From DASTBU01 sp035711845 (GTDB taxonomy: Bacteria; Acidobacteriota; Vicinamibacteria; Vicinamibacterales; 2-12-FULL-66-21), in NCBI GenBank assembly GCA_035711845.1, contig DASTBU010000110.1, positions 1-27,459 of the forward strand: DNA of 27,459 bases, read 5' to 3'. Made by a program: the position numbers and the translations under genes. Each line of letters opens with the position of its first letter. The stretch's first letter is position 1. This document shows, piece by piece, positions 17,184 through 25,334 of the stretch. Under the pieces are notes generated by a model. That model had not been told where the DNA came from and did no database searches. It was given only the letters and a program-made list of their open reading frames with translations.

Positions 17184-17237
17184 GTGCAACGAGGTTCCGC
17201 CGCGGGCCTGCGGGTGTCACAATCGGCCTCGCCGCCG

Positions 17238-19172
17238 ATGCGACTTGCGAACGCGCCAACGCTGTCTCGTGTCCTCTGGGCTGCCGCTGCCGCCCTCTTC
17301 GGGCTTCTGCTTTCGTCGCTGTGCCGCGTCGACAACGTCCCACCCGCAATAATCGTCGGGCTCTTCGGTCTCGCCGCTGTCACGACGAGGCGACCCGGCG
17401 GCGGTGCGATCGTGGTCGCCCTGCTGGTCCCGAGTGCGATGTGGATCGGCCGGAAATGGAACTGGACGATCGCCTGGCCGGAGACGATCGCCGTCGCGTT
17501 CCTGTTTGGATATGCAGTCCGGCGTGCGTTCGAGAGCCGAGGCAGAGAGCACTATCCCCTCGACGTCGCCCTGCACAGCCTGATTGCCGTCGTGGCGGCG
17601 TCGCTCCTGGTGCAGTTTCTGGTGCTGCGCCAGACAATCGGCGGCGAAGCGCTCCGCAGCCAGCTCTGGCAGCTGCTGTCCGTCAATTACTTCATAGGCA
17701 CCGGTGGGTTCGAGAGTGTTGACGCCGCGATGCGGCTGGTCGAGGGACTGTTGCTCCTCCACGCGGGCGCAGGGTTGGCTCGCACGTCGCCTGCCTTCGC
17801 TCCGCTGCTCGTGCGCGCGTTCGTCGTCGGAGCCGTCGCCTCGAGCGCGCTGAACCTGTGGCGTGTCTGGCTGGGCGCCCTTCGGCTCGACGATCCTGCG
17901 GTCGCGTTCCTGCGCTACCTCGCCACGCTTCGCTTTCACACGCATTACCCGGACGTCAACGCGGCGGGTTCGTACTACGTGATGGCCCTGCTTCCGGCAC
18001 TGGGGCTTGCGCGCGAGCGGGCGCTGTGGATTCCGGCGGCGGTCCTGATCGGCCTTTCACTCATCATGTCGGGTTCGCGAGCGGCGATCATGAGCGGGGC
18101 GATGGCGGCGGTCGTCGCCTGGTGGGTGTGGCGCTCGCGCACGCCCCGCGAGAGCGCCCTCCGGGTTCGATCTGGCAGGGGGCTCGTCATCGCGATATTG
18201 CTGGCCGTGATCTGCGCCGGCGCGGTGTATCTGCTGTTCGCGCGCAATCTGACACCGACGGCTACCGCCCTCGGCCTTCGGGCCGAATTCGCGGCAACAG
18301 GCCTCCGGATGGGTGCGGCCCGGCCGGCCTTCGGTGTCGGGATCGGCCGGTACTATACGCTGTCGAGCGAGTTCAGCTCGCCAAGGTTGCGGGCCACCTA
18401 CCCGCACGAGAACGCCCACAACAATTTCCTGCAGGTGCTGGCCGAGCTCGGCGTCGTGGGCCTTGCCGCATTTGCCTCCGTACTGGGCCTGGCGGCCGTC
18501 TCGATCTCGCGGCTGCTCTCGCCGGCGTCGGAGACATTTCTTCCGCGCGGCGTGGCGGCGGGGCTCCTGGCATTCATGCTGACGTGGGTGCTCGGCCACC
18601 CGCTGCTGATCGATCCGCCGGCGTTCATGTTCTGGCTGCTCCTCGGGACGGCGGGCGGATGGGGAGCCCTCGCGCTCACGCCGGCGCCTTCAGCCGAGCG
18701 TGACCGCACTCTCGCTCCTGTCACAGCGTGGTGGTCCCGGCACTTGCGGTGGCTGCCGGCTGCACTCCTGTTCGCGCTCGCAGCCTCGATACCGTTGAGG
18801 GTGAGCCAGGATCTGGCTGCCGCCAACCTGGAGCACCTGGGGATCGGACTCTCCGGCTGGGACACCGGTCAAGATGGCGTTCAGTATCGGCTCGCCGGCG
18901 TCACCAGCACGGTCTTCGTGCCATCCGAGGCAGCTGTCATCACGCTGCCGCTGAAGTCGGTCGCGGAAGACTCCGAGCTCGAGGTCGAGCTGCACCTCGA
19001 CGGACGTTACGCCGACATGGTGCGCGTCCGGGGGGACGGGTGGAGGGTGCTGACGATTCAGATGCCCCGGCGTGAGGACGGCCGTCGCTTCCGTGCGCTC
19101 GAGCTGAGAGTTCGCGAGGGGTATCGGCGCGAGCCGCCACTGCTGATGGTGGGCAAGGTGCAGCCGCGGTGA
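17238..19172 (+). CDS. O-antigen ligase/polymerase family membrane protein
   Basis: Predicted inner-membrane protein of 644 residues with about a dozen helices and a polar C-terminal domain. The family motif lies at about residues 378-410: GVGIGRYYTLSSEF, then PHENAHNNFLQVLAELGVVG, as in Wzy_C/O-antigen ligase proteins, which either join lipid-linked O-chain to a core or polymerise repeat units. The last 115 residues or so (from about 530) are non-membrane and look beta-rich (LEVELHLDGRYADMVRVRGD). The ATG at 17238 is chosen because the first helix begins soon after; a GTG at 17184, directly after the methyltransferase stop, would add 18 residues. The tight junction suggests an operon with the methyltransferase. 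Ligase versus polymerase cannot be settled. Confidence 0.85.
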   Translation: MRLANAPTLSRVLWAAAAALFGLLLSSLCRVDNVPPAIIVGLFGLAAVTTRRPGGGAIVVALLVPSAMWIGRKWNWTIAWPETIAVAFLFGYAVRRAFESRGREHYPLDVALHSLIAVVAASLLVQFLVLRQTIGGEALRSQLWQLLSVNYFIGTGGFESVDAAMRLVEGLLLLHAGAGLARTSPAFAPLLVRAFVVGAVASSALNLWRVWLGALRLDDPAVAFLRYLATLRFHTHYPDVNAAGSYYVMALLPALGLARERALWIPAAVLIGLSLIMSGSRAAIMSGAMAAVVAWWVWRSRTPRESALRVRSGRGLVIAILLAVICAGAVYLLFARNLTPTATALGLRAEFAATGLRMGAARPAFGVGIGRYYTLSSEFSSPRLRATYPHENAHNNFLQVLAELGVVGLAAFASVLGLAAVSISRLLSPASETFLPRGVAAGLLAFMLTWVLGHPLLIDPPAFMFWLLLGTAGGWGALALTPAPSAERDRTLAPVTAWWSRHLRWLPAALLFALAASIPLRVSQDLAAANLEHLGIGLSGWDTGQDGVQYRLAGVTSTVFVPSEAAVITLPLKSVAEDSELEVELHLDGRYADMVRVRGDGWRVLTIQMPRREDGRRFRALELRVREGYRREPPLLMVGKVQPR

Positions 19173-19186
19173 TCGCGAGACCTGGG

Positions 19187-20962
19187 TCAGGAGACGGCGA
19201 CCAGGTGCTCAAGGCGGAAATCCAAGCGGGAGAGCGCAACACCTCTATCGGCGCACAGGGTCTGGAGTTCGCGCACGCGGCTCAGCGGGATGCTGTGCGT
19301 ACTGATGATGACGCGGTCTACCGCTCCGCCGTCGATGAGCGCCACCAGCCCGTCGTAGTCGCTGAGAACCGGATATCCCTGCACGCGGCTGCCCCGCTTC
19401 GTCCCGTCGTCATCTATGAAACCCAGCATCCGGTAGTCGCCCGTGGGATTGCCGAGCAGCTCCCGAACCGCGACAGAGCCACCCTGGCCTGCACCGTAGA
19501 TCATCAGGCGCTCGCTGCCCGCACGGCGGCGCCGCACGAACTCGTTGATCAGTCGAAATGACGCGCGGCTTCCCGACACCATGAGCATGAGCAGGGTGGC
19601 GTAGATGATGAACACGCCGCGGGAATAATTCTCGAACCGGAAAAGATACAGCAGCGCGAGCACGATCCCGACGGTGCCCATGGCGACGCCCTTCGCGATG
19701 GCAACGCCGTCCATGAGTCCAAACAGCCGCCACACGCCGCGATAGACGCCGACGATGAAGAAGGCGACCATCTGCACGCCGAGCACGATCGGCAGCGACT
19801 GCAGGAATACGGGAAGGTAGACCCGCACGGCCTGGTTGTCGAACCGCACGCGGTATGCGGCGTAGTATGCCAACGAGACCAGCGACACATCGAGGATTAC
19901 TTCCGCGACGCGGCGCTTGTGCATGAAGTTCACGACATAGGGTGTAATGGTGCCGCTGCGAAGCAGGAATCGGTCCGTGTCCTGGTAGACGCGGACACGG
20001 CTGAGGTAGACGGCGAAGATCACCATTGCGATCACGAAGAGCATGGCGACGGGCGCGGACCACGCGGGGTTGCGCGTCAGCGACCAGGCGATGGCGCCTG
20101 CCAGCGCGGCGAGCGTCCACAGGACGGACACCGCCCGGCGCTCCGAGAGCCCGATGGCCACCAGCCGATGGGACGAATGGTCCCGGCCGCCCTGTGAAGG
20201 CTTCCGGCCGGACAACAGCCGCATGATCGTGACGAGCGTCGTGTCGAAGATCGGGACCAGCAGCAGCAGCACGGGCGCCGCCAGAACGGAAAACAGGCTC
20301 GACTGGTTGTTGCTGAAGGCGCCGCCGAGCGTCACCGTCGCGAGCGTCAACCCGACGAAGAGACTCCCGCTGTCGCCCATGAAGATCGATGCGGGGTTGA
20401 AGTTGTAGATGAGAAATCCTGCGAGCGCCCCGATTAGGAGCGCGACGTAGAGTCCCTGCGGCGTGTGAGCCGCCGGATCGAGCCCCGCCAGGAGCGTCAC
20501 ACCGGCAATGATGGCCACCCCGGCGCACAGCCCGTCCATGTTGTCGAGCAGGTTGAACGCATTCGTGACGCCGACGATCCAGACAATCGTCAGCAACGCA
20601 TCCAGGATCAGCGACGAGCTCCACTCCAGCCGGTATCCGAAGAACAGGAGCATCGATGCAATCGCGATTTCGGCAACGAGTTTCGTTGACGGCTTGAGCG
20701 AGAAGATGTCGTCGGTCGCTCCGACGATAAAGATGAGGCAGGCCGCCACGAGGAGCGCCCAGAGCGGTCCGGCAACGCCCAAGACGACGGCCCCTGCGAC
20801 GACCGCTGCGAAAACCGCCGCGCCGCCGAGCAGCGGGGTCGGTCGCTTGTGCCAGCGATCGCCGGAGGGCCGCGCAACGCAATCAAGGCGTAACGCAGCG
20901 AGCCTGCAGAGCGGTACGAGCGCGATGGTAGCTGCAAAGCTGAACAGGAGGGCCGCAATCAT
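19187..20962 (-). CDS. WecA/MraY-family sugar-phosphate transferase fused to PglF/WbpM-type membrane and NAD-binding half
   Basis: 591-residue membrane protein in two parts. Residues 1 to about 320 are a polyprenyl-phosphate sugar-1-phosphate transferase of the WecA/TagO class: GATDDIFSLKPSTK (near 80), NAFNLLDNMDGLCAG (near 136), NPASIFMGDSGSLFVG (near 190) and DHSSHRL (near 264). It should start glycan assembly on undecaprenyl phosphate. Residues from about 345 match the N-terminal half of membrane-bound nucleotide-sugar dehydratases: four helices, then a Rossmann domain with IYGAGQGGSVAVRELLG (near 488) and GFIDDDGTKRGSRVQGYPVL. The catalytic SDR domain of PglF/WbpM is missing, and the chain stops at 591. 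The frame is continuous. It converges on the ligase-like gene with a 14-nt gap. Confidence 0.88.
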   Translation of the reverse strand: MIAALLFSFAATIALVPLCRLAALRLDCVARPSGDRWHKRPTPLLGGAAVFAAVVAGAVVLGVAGPLWALLVAACLIFIVGATDDIFSLKPSTKLVAEIAIASMLLFFGYRLEWSSSLILDALLTIVWIVGVTNAFNLLDNMDGLCAGVAIIAGVTLLAGLDPAAHTPQGLYVALLIGALAGFLIYNFNPASIFMGDSGSLFVGLTLATVTLGGAFSNNQSSLFSVLAAPVLLLLVPIFDTTLVTIMRLLSGRKPSQGGRDHSSHRLVAIGLSERRAVSVLWTLAALAGAIAWSLTRNPAWSAPVAMLFVIAMVIFAVYLSRVRVYQDTDRFLLRSGTITPYVVNFMHKRRVAEVILDVSLVSLAYYAAYRVRFDNQAVRVYLPVFLQSLPIVLGVQMVAFFIVGVYRGVWRLFGLMDGVAIAKGVAMGTVGIVLALLYLFRFENYSRGVFIIYATLLMLMVSGSRASFRLINEFVRRRRAGSERLMIYGAGQGGSVAVRELLGNPTGDYRMLGFIDDDGTKRGSRVQGYPVLSDYDGLVALIDGGAVDRVIISTHSIPLSRVRELQTLCADRGVALSRLDFRLEHLVAVS

Positions 20963-21074
20963 CGGTTTCCCGCGACACAGGGAGGTGAATGAATTCTAGA
21001 GGAGCTTTCGGCCATTCGCAATGAAAACAACAGGGTTGGCCGGACCTCGCTCACACTCTCATGGCGGGCTCAGG
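20963..21074. other. Short spacer between the WbuB-like and WecA-fusion genes
   Basis: This 112-nt gap is the only real break in the minus-strand sugar cassette. It is less GC-rich than its surroundings (gaaaacaacag, gaattctagagg). I see no hairpin, repeat array or clear promoter. It could hold a weak promoter or simply separate two transcription units. Confidence 0.4.
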
Positions 21075-22325
21075 TCAGTCGGATCGAGCGACGGCCGTGA
21101 TCAGCGCCTCGTAAATCCTGGCTACCGTCGTCCGGGAATAGTGCAGGTCGACGTAGGCGCGACCTGCTGCACCTTTGGCTGCCCATCGTTGCGGATGCTC
21201 GAGGGCTTCCTTGATTTTCGAGACGAGCGCTGCGGAATCCTGGGGAGGCACCACCCCACCGCAGCCGGACTCGTTGATGAGCTGGGCAAGGTCCGAGCGC
21301 GCGTCAGCCGACGCGATGACTGGCTTGCCGCACGCCATGATGCGGTAGATCTTCGAAGGGATCGCCTCTGAGCCTGTTCCGGCCGCCTGCGGAACGAGGC
21401 AGATGTCAGAGGCGGCGTAGATCTCAGGGACGCGTGCATATGGCTGGTGTGGGAGCAGGCGAACGTTCATCAGGTGCGAATCCGCTATTCCGACGCGCAG
21501 CGCGGCTTCGAGGATTCCGCCTCCGATGAAGACGATGAGCGGGCCGTCGGTCGTCTGCAGCTGCGCGGCCGCATCCAGCACCGTCTCGAGCCCCTGAGCT
21601 GGCCCGAGATTGCCCGCGTAGCTGACAACGAACCTGTCGAGCAGACCGAATTCCCGCGCAAACGCGTTGTCCCGTGGTTGCGGCGACATCTGTGCCAGAT
21701 CGACTGAATTCGGAATTACTCTCAGCTTGCGCTCTGGCACTCCCTTTGTGAGGAGGCGTTCTCGCATGCGCGGCGCAATCACGGTGATGGCAGCCGCGCG
21801 ACTGTACACAAAGCGCTCGAGCAGGAACGCCAGGCGGATGAGGGCTCGATTGCGCAGAGCTCCGAGGCTGATCGCGATGTCCGGGTAGATCTCCTGGACG
21901 TTGTAGATGAACGGACACCGCTTGATCCGCCCGATGAGCCAGGCATTCAGTCCTATCGTAAGCGGGGGAGACGGCGCAAAGATCAGTTGGGCTCCCTTTC
22001 CGTACGCGAAGCTCGCGAGCGTGCTCACTGCATGGAATACGGTCCAGGCCACGAGCCGCATCACCACGCTCCGGCCCTTCCGGGGCACTCGGACGTGATA
22101 GACCGGCACCCCGTGAAACGAGCTCCGGCGCAGCACAGGGCCCCACCAGTTTTGCAGCGGCTGGGACGTCTCGGCGACCACGTCGCGGTTGTAGTGAGGC
22201 GTTGTCGTGAAGACTGTCAGGTCGTGTCCCTGTGCGGCCAGATCGATGACGAGATCACCGACGATTTGAGCCGTCGAAACGCCATCAGGTGGGAACAGCA
22301 GCGTGAGAACGAGGACCCGCGCCAT
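21075..22325 (-). CDS. WbuB-like GT4 glycosyltransferase
   Basis: Predicted cytosolic GT-B glycosyltransferase of 416 residues. The N-terminus MARVLVLTLLFPPDGVSTAQ and AAQGHDLTVFTTTPHYNRD, then FIYNVQEIYPDIAISLG, are characteristic of WbuB-type enzymes. The nucleotide-binding half has VIPNSVDL, VVSYAGNLGPAQGLETVLDA and GSEAIPSKIYRIMACGKPVI. In E. coli O26 WbuB adds L-FucNAc and sits with fnlABC. Here the gene follows an FnlC-like epimerase by 11 nt, so transfer of the L-amino sugar made by the cassette is the natural guess. Exact donor and acceptor are unknown. Confidence 0.88.
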   Translation of the reverse strand: MARVLVLTLLFPPDGVSTAQIVGDLVIDLAAQGHDLTVFTTTPHYNRDVVAETSQPLQNWWGPVLRRSSFHGVPVYHVRVPRKGRSVVMRLVAWTVFHAVSTLASFAYGKGAQLIFAPSPPLTIGLNAWLIGRIKRCPFIYNVQEIYPDIAISLGALRNRALIRLAFLLERFVYSRAAAITVIAPRMRERLLTKGVPERKLRVIPNSVDLAQMSPQPRDNAFAREFGLLDRFVVSYAGNLGPAQGLETVLDAAAQLQTTDGPLIVFIGGGILEAALRVGIADSHLMNVRLLPHQPYARVPEIYAASDICLVPQAAGTGSEAIPSKIYRIMACGKPVIASADARSDLAQLINESGCGGVVPPQDSAALVSKIKEALEHPQRWAAKGAAGRAYVDLHYSRTTVARIYEALITAVARSD

Positions 22326-22336
22326 GACCCGAACGG

Positions 22337-23419
22337 CTAGGGTGCCTGGCCTGTCACGATCTTTGCGACGGCGACCGACACGTGGCGCTCCCGATACTCG
22401 GCCGGTGGCGTCCAGTCCGTTGGCATCTGCATCGCGATTTTGACGGCTCGAAGAATGTCGTCAGGTCTGACGCCGCTGATGACATTACTGCCGCACTCGA
22501 TGGTCTCGGGTCGTTCGGTCACATCGCGGAGCGTCACGGTCGGAATGCCGAAAATGCAGCATTCTTCCTGAACGGTACCGCTGTCGCTGAGCACGGCTCG
22601 GGCGTGCCGTTCCAAATGCACGAAATCGAAGAACCCCATGGGAGAGCTCATCCTCACTCGAGGTGAACGCGGAGACACCCCGAAGCGCGTCAGCGTATCG
22701 GCCGTGCGAGGGTGAATGCTCACGATGACATCCTGGTCGTATGTCGACGCGACCTGGTCGAGCGCAGCGAACAAGCTCTGCAGCCGCTGCTGCACATCCA
22801 CGTTCTCGGCGCGGTGAAGGGTCGCGAGAAAGTACTTCCCGGATTCGGCTCCGAGTCGCTCGAGTGCCGTGCTCGCGTCGATGCGCGAGCGCTGTTCTTC
22901 GAGTACCTCGAATATGGGGTTGCCAATCACGTAGATTCGTTCGCGCGGTATCCCTTCTCGGACGAGATTCTCCTTGCTGCGGTGGGTGTACGGCATCAAC
23001 ACCGTGCTCGTGTGGTCGATGAGCCGCCGGTTGATCTCCTCGGGGACCCGGTCGTCGTAGCAGCGGTTTCCGGCCTCCATGTGATAGACCGGAATGCCCA
23101 TTCTCGCCGCCACGATACTGACGAGCCCGGAGTTCGTATCGCCAAGGATCAGCACGCGATCGGGCCTGACCTCCTCGAGAAGGCTCCCCGCCGCGGCGAG
23201 GATGCGCGCCACTTGGTCGGCAAACCCCGACGAACGGACTCCCAGATGGCGGTCCGGCTGCCGGACATTGAGCTCCTGGAAAAAGATATCGCTCAGGAGC
23301 GGGTCGTAATTCTGGCCAGTGTGAACGAGGATGTGCTCCGTCGCCCGGTCGAGGTGCCGGATGACCGCACTCAGGCGGATGATTTCCGGGCGCGTCCCGA
23401 AGACGGTCAGGATCTTCAT
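22337..23419 (-). CDS. UDP-N-acetyl sugar 2-epimerase (WecB/FnlC type)
   Basis: Cytosolic GT-B-like epimerase of 360 residues. Residues corresponding to the WecB catalytic set are Asp94 (ILGDTNSGL), Glu115 (HMEAGNRCYDDRVPEEINRR), Glu127 or 128, and His202 (ATLHRAENV). The C-terminal nucleotide site reads VLSDSGTVQEECCIFGIPTV and RPETIECGSNVI. Its place after an FnlA-type dehydratase indicates the C2 epimerisation that ends UDP-L-FucNAc or UDP-L-QuiNAc synthesis rather than ManNAc synthesis; ManNAc remains possible. The ATG at 23419 overlaps the dehydratase stop as ATGA. Confidence 0.9.
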   Translation of the reverse strand: MKILTVFGTRPEIIRLSAVIRHLDRATEHILVHTGQNYDPLLSDIFFQELNVRQPDRHLGVRSSGFADQVARILAAAGSLLEEVRPDRVLILGDTNSGLVSIVAARMGIPVYHMEAGNRCYDDRVPEEINRRLIDHTSTVLMPYTHRSKENLVREGIPRERIYVIGNPIFEVLEEQRSRIDASTALERLGAESGKYFLATLHRAENVDVQQRLQSLFAALDQVASTYDQDVIVSIHPRTADTLTRFGVSPRSPRVRMSSPMGFFDFVHLERHARAVLSDSGTVQEECCIFGIPTVTLRDVTERPETIECGSNVISGVRPDDILRAVKIAMQMPTDWTPPAEYRERHVSVAVAKIVTGQAP

Positions 23420-24456
23420 GCCGGGGACAGGCGGGGCACGTAATCGCGCAGGAACTCCCGCAGCGAAGACTGGTCGAGCGTCACGTGCGAGGAACAATAC
23501 TCCCCCTCGAGAACCGGCGACTGGAGGTGGTTCGACGAGAGCTCGGGCAGCATCGGCAGGATCACGTAGTACCCGTCCCGTTCGATCGTCCGGTAGCACT
23601 CCTCTTCCGACACCATGATCTCGTGGATCTTCTCGCCGGGGCGAATGCCGGTGTACACGATGGGGATTTGCCGATCGCCCCGCAGCACCACGGCGATATC
23701 CTCCACGAAGGCCGCCGGCGCACGAGGCACGAACGTTTCGCCCCGGCCCGCGGTTCGAAGGGCGGCGAAGACGGTGTCGACGGCGTGATCGAGTGTCAGG
23801 AGGAACCGGGTCATCTCCTTCAACGTCACGGTGACTGGACCTCCCTGCCGGATCTGGTCCAGGAACACCGGCAGGACGGACCCTCGAGACGCAACGACGT
23901 TCCCGTAGCGGACGCAGGCGAACACGCAGGAGGAGCACTCCAGGTTGGCCTGCACGAGCATCCGTTCCATGACGGCCTTCGTCATGCCCATCACGTTGAT
24001 GGGCTTGCAGGCCTTGTCCGTCGAGATCCCCACGACCCGCTCGACCTTCGTGTCGTTCTCGCGAATCGCACGAATCAGGTTCTCGGCCCCCATCAGGTTC
24101 GTCCGCACGGCCTCGAAGGGGAAGTATTCGCAGGTGGGCACCTGCTTGAGCGCCGCCGCGTGTACGACGACGTGCGCGTCGCGGACGGCCTGCAGCACCG
24201 ACGTGTAGTCCCGCATGTCGCCGATGCGGAAACGCAACAGCTCGCGGAAGTTGCGATAAATCACGTCGTCGGTGGCATCGCGGCGGTGCAGGTACGACAG
24301 CCGCATGTCGTGCTGTTTGGCTTCGTCGCGCGACAGCACGGTAATGCGCGCCGGCGTCCCGAGCTCGTTCGTGAGCAGGCGTCGGACGACGGCCTGCCCG
24401 AGAGAGCCGGTGCCCCCCGTGACCAGAACGTTCTTGCCTTCAACAGGGTGCAGCAT
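23416..24456 (-). CDS. UDP-GlcNAc 4,6-dehydratase/5-epimerase (FnlA/WbjB/CapE type)
   Basis: Soluble SDR enzyme of 346 residues. It has the NAD motif TGGTGSLGQ (about 13-21), VVHAAALKQVP, and GISTDKACKPINVMGMTK. The catalytic tyrosine position is Met156 with Lys160 (MxxxK), a hallmark of the inverting FnlA/CapE/WbjB group as opposed to retaining dehydratases. TFVPRAPAAFVEDIA and TGIRPGEKIHEIMVS are also typical. It would convert UDP-GlcNAc to the 4-keto-6-deoxy-L-sugar. Of two consecutive ATGs (24459, 24456) the second is chosen because GGAG sits 6 nt before it and it shares one base with the upstream TGA; the first is equally possible. Confidence 0.92.
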   Translation of the reverse strand: MLHPVEGKNVLVTGGTGSLGQAVVRRLLTNELGTPARITVLSRDEAKQHDMRLSYLHRRDATDDVIYRNFRELLRFRIGDMRDYTSVLQAVRDAHVVVHAAALKQVPTCEYFPFEAVRTNLMGAENLIRAIRENDTKVERVVGISTDKACKPINVMGMTKAVMERMLVQANLECSSCVFACVRYGNVVASRGSVLPVFLDQIRQGGPVTVTLKEMTRFLLTLDHAVDTVFAALRTAGRGETFVPRAPAAFVEDIAVVLRGDRQIPIVYTGIRPGEKIHEIMVSEEECYRTIERDGYYVILPMLPELSSNHLQSPVLEGEYCSSHVTLDQSSLREFLRDYVPRLSPA

Positions 24457-25334
24457 CATCGTCTCCAAGTGTCATAGGGCGTGGGATCCCCCGCCATCTC
24501 GGCGATCATGTCGGTCCACGGCGCGGGCGAGAACCCCGTGGCCGCGTTGAACCGCGAGCCGTCGAGCGTGCGGTCGATGGCCGGGTCGTCGACCGGGTCC
24601 ACGTCCACCGGCCGGGCGAAGGCTGCCCCGAGCAGCTGTAGCAGCTCGAACTTCGAGATCGGCTGCGCCGCCACATGATACAGCCCGCTCAATCCCAGCT
24701 GCTCGCGCAGCACGTCCCCGATGACGCGGGCGAGCGCCAGGGTGGTCAATCCGGAGAACCTCGCGCGCGTGAAGCCCGGAACGCGCGGGCCGTCGTGGCC
24801 GAGGAACCACTCGACCAGGCCCGAGCCCGCCGCAATCTCGCGTCCGATCATCGACGTCCGCAGTGTCAGGCTGCCTGACGTCGTCACTTCGCCGAGGAGC
24901 TTGGAGCGGCCGTACAGATCTTCGGCATCGGGCTGGTCGGTCTCGACATAGGCGCCCGTGCGTCCCGAAAAGACACAGTCGGTGCTCACATGGATGAAGC
25001 GCGCCCCGGCGACCTCACACAGCCGGGCGACCTGTTGGGGCAGCAGCGAGTTGATTCGCAGCGCCTGCACCGGATCGTGGGCATCGGGCCGCTGCTTCAC
25101 GATCCCGATCGCATTCACAACCGCCTGCGGGCGCGCTCTCCGGAACGCCGAGAGGAGGGCATCGAGATCCTCGCCGTGCACGCCGGTGATCGTCCGCGCG
25201 TGATCGAACAGGTTCGTCCGGCACAAGCGTGGCGTGAGGCTGCGCACGGTCGTCCACGTCTCGAACCCGTCGCGCAGGACCTGGAGCAGCTTGTGGCCGA
25301 GCATGCCCCCGCCGCCGAGGATCAGGACCCGCAT
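24456..25334 (-). CDS. RmlD-like sugar-nucleotide reductase
   Basis: Single-domain SDR reductase of 292 residues. It has the N-terminal nucleotide motif MRVLILGGGGMLGHKLL, HVSTDCVFSGRTGAY and the catalytic Tyr141/Lys145 in DLYGRSKLLGE. The family includes dTDP-4-dehydrorhamnose reductase. Here it is wedged against an FnlA-type dehydratase and an FnlC-type epimerase, with no rmlA, rmlB or rmlC nearby, so reduction of the UDP-4-keto-6-deoxy amino sugar at C4 is more likely. It is not the two-domain FnlB/CapF/WbjC reductase, because no cupin domain follows. Start: the ATG at 25334 shares one base with the epimerase stop (TGATG). Confidence 0.88.
   Translation of the reverse strand: MRVLILGGGGMLGHKLLQVLRDGFETWTTVRSLTPRLCRTNLFDHARTITGVHGEDLDALLSAFRRARPQAVVNAIGIVKQRPDAHDPVQALRINSLLPQQVARLCEVAGARFIHVSTDCVFSGRTGAYVETDQPDAEDLYGRSKLLGEVTTSGSLTLRTSMIGREIAAGSGLVEWFLGHDGPRVPGFTRARFSGLTTLALARVIGDVLREQLGLSGLYHVAAQPISKFELLQLLGAAFARPVDVDPVDDPAIDRTLDGSRFNAATGFSPAPWTDMIAEMAGDPTPYDTWRR

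Noticed and set aside
24456..25334. dTDP-rhamnose biosynthesis operon
   Set aside because: Only the RmlD-like reductase is present; rmlA, rmlB and rmlC are absent, and the neighbours belong to a UDP-amino-sugar pathway.
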